A DNA stretch of 27,162 nucleotides. It comes from Amoeboradix gromovi (Eukaryota > Sanchytriomycota > Sanchytriomycetes > Sanchytriales > Sanchytriaceae). Below the pieces are notes generated by a model. The model was not told the DNA's origin. It worked only from the letters and a program-made list of their open reading frames with translations, and did not search any database. The translations under genes were made by a program, and so were the position numbers. Shown here one piece after another: positions 17,077 through 25,776 of this stretch. The stretch spans positions 1 through 27,162 of the forward strand of contig JADGIF010000048.1 in the NCBI GenBank assembly GCA_018985225.1, written 5' to 3'. How positions within the stretch are numbered: the first letter of the stretch is position 1; the number at the start of each line of letters is the position of its first letter.

Positions 17077-20000
17077 TTAGTTTATTAGCAATTTGATCAT
17101 TCTATTGTGCTCTATCTGTTGCATTATTACATATTGTTTTGATTCGCTCTCATTCGTTCCTACGGGTATAACCTTGGCCTGGCTATAGAAATGCAGCAGT
17201 TGTCTTGATACCGTGTCTGTACTGACAACTTCCTTTTCTTTTAATTGTGCGCTTCTACAGTCCTGCTTGAATTTCAATCTTTTCATTAACATTTTTGGTA
17301 ATGATCCATCTATATATGTTATAATGGCATTAATTGTCGATGCCAAAATTTTATCGTGTCTATTCTTATACATTGTAAGCAGATCGTAATTGGGTATAAC
17401 TTGCTGCGGTGTACCACTCGCTTTTGGTTGTTTTTCAATCTCTAACTGTAACCTGCTGATTTCCAAGTGCAGAGCATCTATAGCATCTTCATATATGACT
17501 TCCTGCTCTTTATATCCTTTGATCTGCTTTTTTAGTTCAATGTCTTCTTGCCTAATTGCAGTTTTACCAGAAGAAGCCGCTTTTATTATCATTAACTCGT
17601 GTTTGCAAGTATCGATCAACTCCTCTTTTATCAGTAATTCACGAGTTAAATGCTCCATTTTTGAGGTCATTTCTTGCAATTTATTACTGTTCTCTATCGC
17701 TTTTATATTCTCTTCCTGTATCGTTGCAGCTCTGTTTACCCAAGGAGACTGTTTATTATAGTCCATTAAAGAGTCCATTTTGTACTCTTTTAATCTCTGC
17801 AATAATACTTTGATGGCTTCAACCATATCATCCTCTACAATACTAGTAGAATTGTCTATTAGGTCTTCAAAGCAGTCTACTATTCTTTTCATATCTTCCA
17901 TTAGGCTGGTTGTTTCTTTCAATTGTCCTATTTTATTGGATTCAAAGTGCTGCTTCAATACCAAACGCATCTCGTGTAGATATCCCTCCATTTGTTGTAT
18001 TTTACTCGCTTCATCTGTGTTTATAGTTTGTAGATATTCTAAATCGCTATTAAGCACATCTGCCAAGTGCCCTATGCTTTGTAAATTTATCATCGACTGT
18101 TTGTTTGTGGTGGATTCGCTGCCATTTACGAGCGAATAAACAAGTTTTGTGAAATGAGTATCAGTTCTTTTTATGACCGATAATTGATCATGAATTATTA
18201 ATTCGTTTTTAATCAACAAATCAATATATTCTACAATCAGATCATATATATGCATTAATTCCACTTGAAGTCCCACAATCTTAGTAAACTCTGATTGATT
18301 TAGGTTGCTAATCCATGTGTCTAGTAACTCGCATTTACTCAGTATTGAAAACAAAAAAAAGTTGAATTTACATAGATCTCGTATTTCCTTTATTTTCAGT
18401 TCATCAATCTCGTTGGGCTGCAAGTACTCCATAAATATCTTAAATTTGCTGATAATCGACTTGTTTTGCATGTAAACAGTCAACGATTTCACATCAATGG
18501 GATTTACATAATATTCCAAACACTCTACAAGGTGCTTGTAGTTGACTAATGCAGACTCGTTCAGCCTGTTGTATATGACTTGCTGTTGAGTCATAATTGA
18601 CGACTTGTGTAGTTTTACGTTGAGCTTTAGCATTGTCTTGGATTGATTAGTCAGCCAGTTCAACTCATCGCTTCTTTCGCTGTTTTGCAATTCCAACTGT
18701 TGCTTTGAATTTAGTTGACTATTGATGACGTTGTTTAACTTGAGAATTGTAGCTTCATGACGTGATATGATCGTGTTCTGATTATTTATTGTATTTACCA
18801 GCTGTTCTTGAACACTCTTTACTTGGACCAGTTCCAAATTCAATTCTTGCAATGCGTCTGCATACCGGTGTTCAATTTCATCGCTCATTTCTTTTAAATC
18901 TTCCAGTTCGGCTATTTCATTCCTTAATCTCTCAATTGTAGTAGTGTGTAACAGATTGCTTTCAGTAAGTTCCTGAATCAATAAGTCCTGATCATTAATG
19001 TTATTTAGTTGTAGCTTTAACTCAGAATTTATCCTTAACAAATTCTGGATTTCTAGCTTAGATTCATTCAACTCCACTACTTGGCTTTTTAGCTCTTCAA
19101 TCTCCTCAGCGTTAGACTTTGCATTCTTTATCAATGACTGTGTGTATTGTTTTAGTTGCTGTAGCTGGTCTTGAAGTGTTACAATGTCATTGTTACCATT
19201 AACGAGCTCAGTGTATTTGGACGAGAGTGAGTTTAGGGAAGACTGTAGTTGGTCTACCTGTTGCTGGTAGTAGTCCGATTGTTCTTCTGCATATTCCTTG
19301 TCCAAAGTAAGCAACTCAATTTGGTCTTGGAGTAGCTGAATATTATCAGCCAATGATTTGTTTGCAGATAAATCATTTTCTAATGGGGTATGTTGCTGGT
19401 TTTGTAAATATTTAAATTGCGAAAGCAAATCAGCATATTGAGATTGCAAAGAGTCATATTCTAGCTTAATATCAGAGTCAACATCCATTGAATTAGGATA
19501 TTCCTTTATCTGTGATTGCAGTTCAATAATTTCATTTTGATGAGTAGCTTTTAACGAAGAAAGCTGTGATTCCAAATCATTCTTCAGTTTTATTTCGGAA
19601 TTCTTTTGCTCTAATAGACTGTCTACCTGCTGCTCTAACTGCGAAAGCAATTTCATTTGAGATTGTAATTCGCTGATAACCTTGTCTTTTTCAGTGATTT
19701 CAGATTTTAGTTTGGCAATTAAAGAGTCATCGTTTAAAAGAGATGCAGATAGGCGAGAAGAAGGCCTAGTTTCTACAAGAGACCTACGGTTATATGATTT
19801 TATGTCTGCAACTGACTTGGATGTATTCGATTGTCTAGATGATGGCCTGCTAGTAACACTACTGGGCCTACTCTTAATTTTCTTGGATTTTGCAAGCTGA
19901 TCCAATTTACAGAACAGCCCGAAATTAGGTTCACATGAAAAATACTGAACATCTTGAACTGTGCCATTGTTTTTCCCATTTGGCTCATCAAGTTCAACGC

Positions 20001-20136
20001 CAGCCCAAACACCATCTGAGAATTTAGTAGTCCCTATGAATTTGATAGTGCCAGGCATATCGAGTGCGAAGCATCTATCATTTAGATTAAAGTTTTCCAT
20101 GTTTAGAAAATAATTGCAACAACTCTTTTGCGACAC
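17077..20136 (-). CDS. NIP100: Dynactin p150Glued/NIP100-like CAP-Gly coiled-coil protein
   Basis: The large dynactin subunit links dynein to microtubules and cargo. The 1019 residues begin with a CAP-Gly domain (about 21-80): GTIKFIGTTKFSDGVWAGVELD, then GKNNG at 54-58 where most proteins have GKNDG, then YFSC and GLFCKL. A Ser/Arg-rich basic linker (SRPSSVTSRPSSRQ) follows, then long coiled coils (about 135-520). A block LKEMSDEIEHRYADALQELNLEL resembles the dynein-binding coiled coil of p150. The C-terminal half carries the less conserved dynactin domain and further coiled coil near 810-910. A second ATG at codon 13 (20100) is an equally plausible start, since the CAP-Gly begins just after it. 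Length fits the fungal NIP100/p150 range. Naming as dynactin rather than another CAP-Gly protein rests on the whole architecture. Confidence 0.88.
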   Translation of the reverse strand: MSQKSCCNYFLNMENFNLNDRCFALDMPGTIKFIGTTKFSDGVWAGVELDEPNGKNNGTVQDVQYFSCEPNFGLFCKLDQLAKSKKIKSRPSSVTSRPSSRQSNTSKSVADIKSYNRRSLVETRPSSRLSASLLNDDSLIAKLKSEITEKDKVISELQSQMKLLSQLEQQVDSLLEQKNSEIKLKNDLESQLSSLKATHQNEIIELQSQIKEYPNSMDVDSDIKLEYDSLQSQYADLLSQFKYLQNQQHTPLENDLSANKSLADNIQLLQDQIELLTLDKEYAEEQSDYYQQQVDQLQSSLNSLSSKYTELVNGNNDIVTLQDQLQQLKQYTQSLIKNAKSNAEEIEELKSQVVELNESKLEIQNLLRINSELKLQLNNINDQDLLIQELTESNLLHTTTIERLRNEIAELEDLKEMSDEIEHRYADALQELNLELVQVKSVQEQLVNTINNQNTIISRHEATILKLNNVINSQLNSKQQLELQNSERSDELNWLTNQSKTMLKLNVKLHKSSIMTQQQVIYNRLNESALVNYKHLVECLEYYVNPIDVKSLTVYMQNKSIISKFKIFMEYLQPNEIDELKIKEIRDLCKFNFFLFSILSKCELLDTWISNLNQSEFTKIVGLQVELMHIYDLIVEYIDLLIKNELIIHDQLSVIKRTDTHFTKLVYSLVNGSESTTNKQSMINLQSIGHLADVLNSDLEYLQTINTDEASKIQQMEGYLHEMRLVLKQHFESNKIGQLKETTSLMEDMKRIVDCFEDLIDNSTSIVEDDMVEAIKVLLQRLKEYKMDSLMDYNKQSPWVNRAATIQEENIKAIENSNKLQEMTSKMEHLTRELLIKEELIDTCKHELMIIKAASSGKTAIRQEDIELKKQIKGYKEQEVIYEDAIDALHLEISRLQLEIEKQPKASGTPQQVIPNYDLLTMYKNRHDKILASTINAIITYIDGSLPKMLMKRLKFKQDCRSAQLKEKEVVSTDTVSRQLLHFYSQAKVIPVGTNESESKQYVIMQQIEHNRMIKLLIN

Positions 20137-20158
20137 TATGGGACACCTTGATTCTCTA

Positions 20159-20563
20159 TTATTCTTGAATTTCCAGCATGTAATTTAATAGTCTGTACAT
20201 TAAATAACTTAGAATACCCCTGGAACCATGCTGCAAAAACCGTATTTTCTGTTCTAATTCTATTAAAGTTTTCAAGACATTTTTACTCTTTTCTTTTTCT
20301 TTTTCTTCGTCTTCTTCATTTCATACCGAATCTTTGATTCTCTTGGCTTTTATGTTTATTGATAGTATAGTCTTTGGTAAACAATTTTTGTAATCTGGTA
20401 AAAATATCTTGACTGATTTTAAAAGATTTTCTTCAATGCAAAGTTCGTTCCGAAATAAGAGAAATTGGAGCACAATGTCATGGAGTCTAAGAATCGCGTT
20501 CTTATTCTGCTCTTGTTGAATTTTAATTTTTCTTTTGCCGGTTCTACGTTTACTATTTCTTTT
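20159..20563 (-). pseudogene. Possible gene relic with one in-frame stop
   Basis: On minus, one frame is open for 80 codons (20324-20563), meets a single TGA (20321-20323), and continues in the same frame for 53 more codons to a TAA at 20159-20161. It contains AILRLHDIVLQFLLFRNELC, YKNCLPKTILSINIKAKRI and, after the TGA, KNVLKTLIELEQKIRFLQHG. No in-frame ATG exists in the first part. The TGA lies in GGTATGAAATG, so a small intron is conceivable, but no matching branch site is seen. Composition is Lys/Leu-rich, which AT-rich DNA can mimic. I recognise no family. Confidence 0.25.
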
Positions 20564-21022
20564 TCAATTGTCTTCGACTTTTTCTTTTTTAGTTTCTTTG
20601 TATAACTTATTTTGTATTATCTTTAATAATTATTGTTTTCAAGATTTAGACGGTGTAAAGCTTGTAAGTTTTGCCAAGTTTATAAAATTTAGTGTTGTAG
20701 ATGTACTATACTAGTATTACAAATCAGTTTATTGAATTGAAATCAAAATTAACAAATAAAATAGGAAATGGGCGTTACGCTCGGCTAGTGATACCTTCAC
20801 TATCAAACTGCGTGAGCTCAAGCTCTAGAATCTAAACACGGCTAGATATAAGCGCAGAAGAGCCTTTTCTGAAGATTTGGATAGCGCGGAAATAATGAGT
20901 ATCTAGCATGGTGATGTATTTAACTGGCAAGAAAAAGATTGCTAGTAGCGAGTATTAGTCTAAACCATACCAGAGATGACGTGGAACATTTAAAAAAGTA
21001 GATATTCTACCCTAAGATATTT
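20564..21022. other. Intergenic stretch, nothing recognised
   Basis: About 460 bp between the possible relic and element B2. It is T-rich with short homopyrimidine runs near 20564-20590. No ORF, RNA gene or repeat match was found. A GC-richer patch near 20768-20830 (GGGCGTTACGCTCGGC) was examined as a tRNA and does not fold into one. Confidence 0.4.
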
Positions 21023-21504
21023 GGGAGACCAAATATAAAAACTAGACTAACTCGTTTTTAAAGGAGGTGCACCATGCGGACGAAATGCTATCATTAATAA
21101 AAGATCTTCTTCTATTATACCAGTTTTCTTTCATTGATTGTATTCCTCTTTTTAAAATATAACAAGACGACCCACTATCTCTTTCAAGTATGCAAGGTCG
21201 TTGAGCATCTAAGCAAAAGGTGCATTTTCTTAGACGGTACTCTTTCTTCATTTCATTTAATGTTATACTAACATCATTACTCTTATCTATTTCTTTGAAG
21301 TGTAATAGTGATATTTTATTTGAAATAAAGATTGGATGAAAGAGTAAGAGAATAGCTGTACAGAATATTTATTTTCCTTTTATACTCGTCAACTCCGCGA
21401 CTAGCTGAATGTCTACTCGCCTCTTAAATCTATAAAACTAATAAAGCTGAAATAATGTTCAAGTTGTTATAGAAAGTTAGTCCAGTTTTCATATTTGATG
21501 TCCC
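21023..21504 (-). mobile_element. Family B element with terminal inverted repeats, copy B2
   Basis: About 482 bp bounded by GGGAGACCAAATATAAAAAC at 21023 and its imperfect complement ending ATATTTGATGTCCC at 21504. The minus-strand open frame is the longest of the family, about 105 codons from FCTAILLLFHPIFISNKI through KKEYRLRKCTFCLDAQRPCI, RDSGSSCYILKRGIQSMKEN and WYNRRRSFINDSISSAW to KNELV and TAG. An ATG is present only internally, before KKEYRL. TATAAAAGG precedes the frame. Relative to B1 it has a 3-nt difference at NEM versus QNDT and otherwise keeps frame. Function is unknown; no transposase signature was seen. Confidence 0.7.
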
Positions 21505-21592
21505 ATTTGTTTAAATTAGTAATTATTGAGATATGAACAAATTTGTTGAGTACCGATGAGATCACTTTGTAATTGGAAGACCCATTATAATA

Positions 21593-22042
21593 CCTCGTTA
21601 AAAGTCCTAATTTCCGATAAAATCGAGAATTTCCGCAGAGAAACTAGCAATGCTAGATCTCCGTTATAGTGATTGCTCACGCTTTGACTACCCTGAGGCG
21701 GGATTAAATAAGGATGCAGATACTTGATGTATATGCTCCTTGCTGCCATGTGGTTCATGTCCACTTCCAAATGACACTATGTACATGGATAGCTCTCCAA
21801 ATTGGTTTTCTTTAGATTGCCACCTATTGTACATGGCATCGAATTTCCATGTTTGGACCAGTTCCTCAGTGTTGATGAATGTATGCTGTACCTGTTAATT
21901 ATTTATTTAGAATTGATTTACCGTTTGTGAAAAGGAGGAATATCGAGTGTTTAAGTTATTAGAAAAATCTGGAAAAGTCATGAAATCATACAAACATGCA
22001 TACAAATTCGCGATAAATGATATATTCAAGAAAACAATCGAG
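21593..22042 (-). repeat. Family A dispersed repeat, copy A5 (inverted)
   Basis: About 450 bp, shorter than other copies by roughly one zinc-ribbon unit. On minus, one frame runs from CHLEVDMNHMAARSIYIKYL through HPYLIPPQGSQSVSNHYNGD and LALLVSLRKFSI to a TAA at its inner end, showing that the zinc-ribbon frame and the tail frame belong to one reading frame. The outer end, read on plus, is MFKLLEKSGKVMKSYKHAYK and onward, open and in frame with the ZZ/EF-hand gene that follows 13 bp later. Confidence 0.8.
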
Positions 22043-22054
22043 GTGTCCCGAAGC

Positions 22055-23026
22055 ATGACTTTCTCCATTTCAAACTTTCTTGGAATGTCTCATATCGATA
22101 GCTTACTAGAATGCTTCCATTTAGTAGCAAAAGAGCAAGCAGAGAAAGATTCTATAATCCATAGAGGCATAACATGCAATAACTGCGGTGCTTCTCCGGT
22201 TAAAGGAATTCGGTACAAATGCATGAACTGTGAAGATTATGATATATGCTCAAATTGTTTATTGATGGACACTCACAATCCAAATCATATTTTTGGCAGA
22301 ATAACTATTCCAATTCCTCCTTTAATAAACCCTCGTACCTCACTCATGCGTCCATTTTATCAGGGAGGCAACAACAAAGTGCTAGAACAAGATTTAGTAG
22401 AGCTGTCATACTCGACTGAATTTTCATATTTAGAAGTCAAGAGCTTGTCCAAGCAATTCATGTCCCTCGCAGTAGATAACTTCATAACCGAAGAAATATT
22501 TATGAGTTCTGTAGGACCATTCGGGCTTGAAAAGAACTTGCTTGTTAGTCGCTTATTTGAATCCTGGGACAACGATAAGGATGAAAAACTGAATTTCAAT
22601 GAATTCGTTCAAGGATTGTCCATTCTGGTAAGAGGAAACTTAATTCAGAAATCGAGAATGTGTTTTGACGCATTCGATGTTGATGAGGATGGCTTCATCT
22701 CAAAACAGGACATGTCATCAATGGTTAGAAGTTATGTAAAGTTATCACAAACTATGGTTAGAGATGTATTACATGGTATGCATTCTGAGCTGGATGATAA
22801 CGAACTTGGTACGGATAAGCCTATTAGTAGCTTGTTCAACGCTGCAATACCGAAGTCTCTAAGCCCGATCTCACCGCCTATAGATTTGATCAGTCAGTCA
22901 GCAACCGATGAGATTCTAGATAGAGTCTTTGTGAATGACATAATAACTTACGAAGAGTTTTACCAAATATTGCAAAAAGATGGGACGTTTTTGAACTGGT
23001 TTGAAAGTCTCGGAAGCGTATTTTAG
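22055..23026 (+). CDS. ZZ zinc finger and EF-hand calcium-binding protein
   Basis: Numbering is from Met at 22055 (323 residues). A complete ZZ-type finger has C41, C44, C56, C59, C65, C68, H74 and H78 (NCGASPVKGIRYKCMNCEDYDICSNC region). Two EF-hands follow, at D172-E183 (DNDKDEKLNFNE) and D208-D219 (DVDEDGFISKQD, with Asp instead of Glu at the last position), and a diverged C-terminal part. ZZ plus EF-hand proteins occur in fungi as calcium-responsive regulators of the calcineurin-B/recoverin fold; the precise role is unknown. The open frame extends 36 codons upstream to an ATG at 21947, but that extension is the end of repeat A5 and is shared with other repeat copies, so I take the first ATG outside the repeat. 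If the longer form is made, this is a repeat-gene fusion. GTAATAAA follows the stop. Confidence 0.85.
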   Translation: MTFSISNFLGMSHIDSLLECFHLVAKEQAEKDSIIHRGITCNNCGASPVKGIRYKCMNCEDYDICSNCLLMDTHNPNHIFGRITIPIPPLINPRTSLMRPFYQGGNNKVLEQDLVELSYSTEFSYLEVKSLSKQFMSLAVDNFITEEIFMSSVGPFGLEKNLLVSRLFESWDNDKDEKLNFNEFVQGLSILVRGNLIQKSRMCFDAFDVDEDGFISKQDMSSMVRSYVKLSQTMVRDVLHGMHSELDDNELGTDKPISSLFNAAIPKSLSPISPPIDLISQSATDEILDRVFVNDIITYEEFYQILQKDGTFLNWFESLGSVF

Positions 23027-23228
23027 GTAATAAATTTTTTAATACAGTTCGAGTTGGATTACAAATTGTTAATCACATTTTCACACATTTAAACCTATGA
23101 ACCTCACGTATTTACAATCGGCAAAAATAGTATCACAGATTGCGTAATAAAATTTGAAATTTCAGATCCGGTGGATGTGTAATTACTAATTTTTTTCTAT
23201 AAATAGTAGGATAGGCAAGCGTTTCTTA

Positions 23229-25109
23229 ATGTTGCTCATAACTGCAGTTATATTTTCAGTAATAAGTGATTTTGTTTCGCCAAGAAAATTAAATAAGAGG
23301 GAGAAGAGAAAGGCCATTCAAATTAGTGATGATTTGGACCAATTTTCCGATACTGAAGAGACTTACCGAAAAGAAGGAAAAAAGCAGAAAATGTACAATA
23401 ACAGTAAATACAAGAGTGTGACAATCATGGATATTCAAGGAGATCGTCATTTAAGTCCATATGAAAACAAATTCGTTAGAACTCAAGGCGTTGTGACGCA
23501 AGTTCTTGGGTTGAAAGTATGGAATGGATTCTTTATGCAAATGATTCCGGAACAACAGCCTACTGGTTCTGTCAGAGGGGCAAGAAGTTCTGGAATATTT
23601 GTGAAATGCGCTGACAAAGAGGTGGAACAGGGGGAAGTGGTTGAAATAGAGGGATATGTGTTTGAAATGCATCTTAGACACTTTTTCGAAGTAGGTGAAT
23701 CAGGTCTCACCATGACTAGTATGTCTGCTCATACTATTAGACATTTGGGAACTTCCCAACTTGTATCTACTGACGCATTTACTGCAGGCATGCCTACATC
23801 AGTTGTGTACCTCAATAACCCATACAAATCAGAGAATGTATCATTATCAGCATTAGGATTAGACCGTGGAATGGATTATTGGGAATCGCTAGAAGGAATG
23901 TATGTTCGTATCAGGAATCCAGTAGTATCACAAGCCATGAAATATGGGAGTATATATGTTTATGGAAAAGACTTTGCAACAAATGTTAACCAAGAAGGAG
24001 GGCTAACATTGGTTGAAGAGGATGGAGTTTTAGATATGCAGCCTGAGAGCATTGCTATTTTTACAAAGGAGTTAAAACGTGGTTCTCTGAGTAATTTTAG
24101 AATCGGAGACGAGCTGAAAGATATTTTGGGAACAGTTATTTATGAGCGCGGCACTTACGGCATATACGTTGATGGAACTGTTCAGTTAAAGAATAGAAAA
24201 TCTCATGCACTAACGAAGTTAGGGAATACCAAGAATTTGAGAATCGCCAGTTATAACGTGCTAAATTTACATTTCAAGAGCAAGCACATTAATAAAATAG
24301 CATCCCATATTGTTAATAATCTGAAGTCTCCGTCAATATTAGGTCTAATTGAGTTAGTCGATGATATACCACACTCTGGTCAGTCGGACAGGTTGCTGAA
24401 ATATATTTGCGACTATGTTTTTGATGAGAGTGGAGTCAATTATGGATATACATACATAAAGCCAGAGGATCAAACTGATGGTGGAAAACCTGGTAACAAC
24501 ATCAAGCAAGCTATTTTATACGATCTAGATCTTTTTGAGGATGTACCCACTCGTGGAGACAGCCTGGATACCTGCAACGAAGAATTTACAGTCAATCCAT
24601 GTAGAATAGATCCTAGTAACGAAGCCTTTCATGAGGCTAGGAAACCGTTGGTCGCTCGGCTGGTATTTAGAGAAAACAAAAAAGCCATCACTGTCATATT
24701 GAATCATTTTAAATCGCTAATCGGTTCCACTCCAATGTACGGAAGATACCAGCCGCCTGTGTTCGGGTCGACAGATCGCAGACAAAGGCAAGCTAAGGCT
24801 GTAGTCCAGTTTATAAGCAACTTAAGTGGAGATGTGGTTTGTATGGGAGATTTCAATGATTTGCAGTTCTCAAGGAGTTATGAGATTGTAAGCGAAGCTT
24901 TAGAAGATGTACACGGGTGGCTTGAAGACCAAGAAAAATACAGTTATATTTATACGGGGCAATCGCAAAAGCTTGATTACATGTTTGCTAGTGAATCTAT
25001 GATGGAAAAGTTACAGACTAGCGGAATATTGCACTTAAACACTATATTTCCAGAGAAGGAGCAAACTAGTGACCATGACCCCATATATGCGGAATTTGCA
25101 ATGAGCTAA
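23229..25109 (+). CDS. ExeM/YhcR-like endonuclease/exonuclease/phosphatase-family nuclease
   Basis: A 626-residue protein with the architecture of bacterial extracellular nucleases. It has an N-terminal hydrophobic signal-like segment (MLLITAVIFSVISDFV), a basic linker, an OB-fold-like domain (YENKFVRTQGVVTQVLG through EIEGYVFEM), a middle region, then an EEP catalytic domain. Catalytic landmarks are N343 (RIASYNVLNL), E375 (GLIELVDD), H493 (LNHFKS), D541 and N543 (GDFND), a KLDYMFAS block, and D615-H616 (SDHDP). All metal- and phosphate-binding positions look present, so activity on DNA or RNA is likely. Such OB-plus-EEP proteins are best known from bacteria, so bacterial origin is possible. 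Secretion is inferred from the N-terminus, which is short and followed by a basic stretch, so nuclear or cytosolic residence is not excluded. The stop lies in GCTAATAAATAG, and the next gene converges with a 14-bp gap. Confidence 0.85.
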   Translation: MLLITAVIFSVISDFVSPRKLNKREKRKAIQISDDLDQFSDTEETYRKEGKKQKMYNNSKYKSVTIMDIQGDRHLSPYENKFVRTQGVVTQVLGLKVWNGFFMQMIPEQQPTGSVRGARSSGIFVKCADKEVEQGEVVEIEGYVFEMHLRHFFEVGESGLTMTSMSAHTIRHLGTSQLVSTDAFTAGMPTSVVYLNNPYKSENVSLSALGLDRGMDYWESLEGMYVRIRNPVVSQAMKYGSIYVYGKDFATNVNQEGGLTLVEEDGVLDMQPESIAIFTKELKRGSLSNFRIGDELKDILGTVIYERGTYGIYVDGTVQLKNRKSHALTKLGNTKNLRIASYNVLNLHFKSKHINKIASHIVNNLKSPSILGLIELVDDIPHSGQSDRLLKYICDYVFDESGVNYGYTYIKPEDQTDGGKPGNNIKQAILYDLDLFEDVPTRGDSLDTCNEEFTVNPCRIDPSNEAFHEARKPLVARLVFRENKKAITVILNHFKSLIGSTPMYGRYQPPVFGSTDRRQRQAKAVVQFISNLSGDVVCMGDFNDLQFSRSYEIVSEALEDVHGWLEDQEKYSYIYTGQSQKLDYMFASESMMEKLQTSGILHLNTIFPEKEQTSDHDPIYAEFAMS

Positions 25110-25123
25110 TAAATAGTCTTTAT

Positions 25124-25489
25124 TTAATTTATTAGAATGCCAGCGATCAAAATAAATGAGCTTATTGAGCAGCGGTTGCTGGATGATTTTTGTTGAACTT
25201 TTGTGTTATCCACTGATTTACCAATGTCTTGCTGGTTGTTTTCGGCCAACTCTTGCAACTGCTTAAGAACCTCGCTGTTATCTAGTTTAGGGGTAGAATT
25301 AGGCTGATTTAACTGGCTAAAATTAAAATTTTGGTCCTCGGGAATAGTAGGTACCGGAAGCGTAAACGATGGCCCAGTCCAAGTAGTTTGAGCAGCCTCG
25401 AGCATTTTGCAGTAGTATTCACTGAGCTGTCCAATAGTGTTAGGACCGCACTGACGAGATTGTGCTTGGACAGTAAGAAAGGAGATCAT
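25124..25489 (-). CDS. Small secreted or GPI-anchored protein, unrecognised
   Basis: A 121-codon ORF. It has a short hydrophobic N-terminus (MISFLTVQAQS), a Cys-containing segment (RQCGPNTIGQLSEYYCKML), a Pro/Asn/Gln-rich middle, and a C-terminus with small residues followed by a hydrophobic tail (SSSNRCSISSFILIAGILIN) ending exactly at the stop. This is the layout of a GPI-anchor signal. The signal peptide looks too short; an upstream micro-exon joined at about 25505 would lengthen it, since ATIMISFLTVQAQS is open upstream to a TAA. The protein is likely at the cell surface. No family was recognised. AATAAA overlaps its stop. Confidence 0.6.
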   Translation of the reverse strand: MISFLTVQAQSRQCGPNTIGQLSEYYCKMLEAAQTTWTGPSFTLPVPTIPEDQNFNFSQLNQPNSTPKLDNSEVLKQLQELAENNQQDIGKSVDNTKVQQKSSSNRCSISSFILIAGILIN

Positions 25490-25517
25490 AATAGTTGCCT
25501 TAATGGAAAGATATTAA

Positions 25518-25776
25518 TATAGCTCAAAACCACATGATTGGGTCAACTATCTGAAAATACCTGTTAACCCTAAGAGCAACAACAGGGATAAAGATTTGAG
25601 ATTTCATGTGATATGCGGCACACTATACAGACATCTAGACAAACGTTCTAAAACTGATATTACAGGTTGGCTGCCCAAGTTGAAATTCCATGTTCTTTGG
25701 CTCGCACTGTATATGAAAACTCGTTTTAACTAATTTCTCTTTATTACCAGTCAATTCTAGCACCGCAGCTTATTAG
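25518..25776 (+). other. Coding-like exon with possible 28-nt intron
   Basis: Inside the 690-bp interval between the small secreted gene and the esterase, plus frame is open for 71 codons (25518-25730). It reads like protein: DWVNYLKIPVNPKSNNRDKD, then RFHVICGTLYRHLDKRSKT and WLPKLKFHVLWLALYMKT. It stops at TAA 25731-25733, which lies in GTTTTAACTAATTTC...TTATTACCAG (25723-25750). That tract has a TTAACTAAT branch-like site and a CAG acceptor. Removing it gives a continuation LNSSTAAY and a TAG at 25774. There is no ATG in frame, so a first exon would have to lie upstream near the divergent gene. No family was recognised. Confidence 0.3.

Noticed and set aside
17390-18139. Plus-strand ORFs opposite dynactin
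   Set aside because: They are antisense shadows of a long coiled-coil gene with biased codons.
20137-20153. TGGGACACC near the dynactin start as a solo family B terminus
   Set aside because: Only nine bases match and the adjoining AAATATAAAAAC is absent; chance is likely.
20768-20835. GC-richer patch considered as a tRNA
   Set aside because: No consistent acceptor stem or T-arm consensus. No tRNA, rRNA or CRISPR array was found anywhere in the window.
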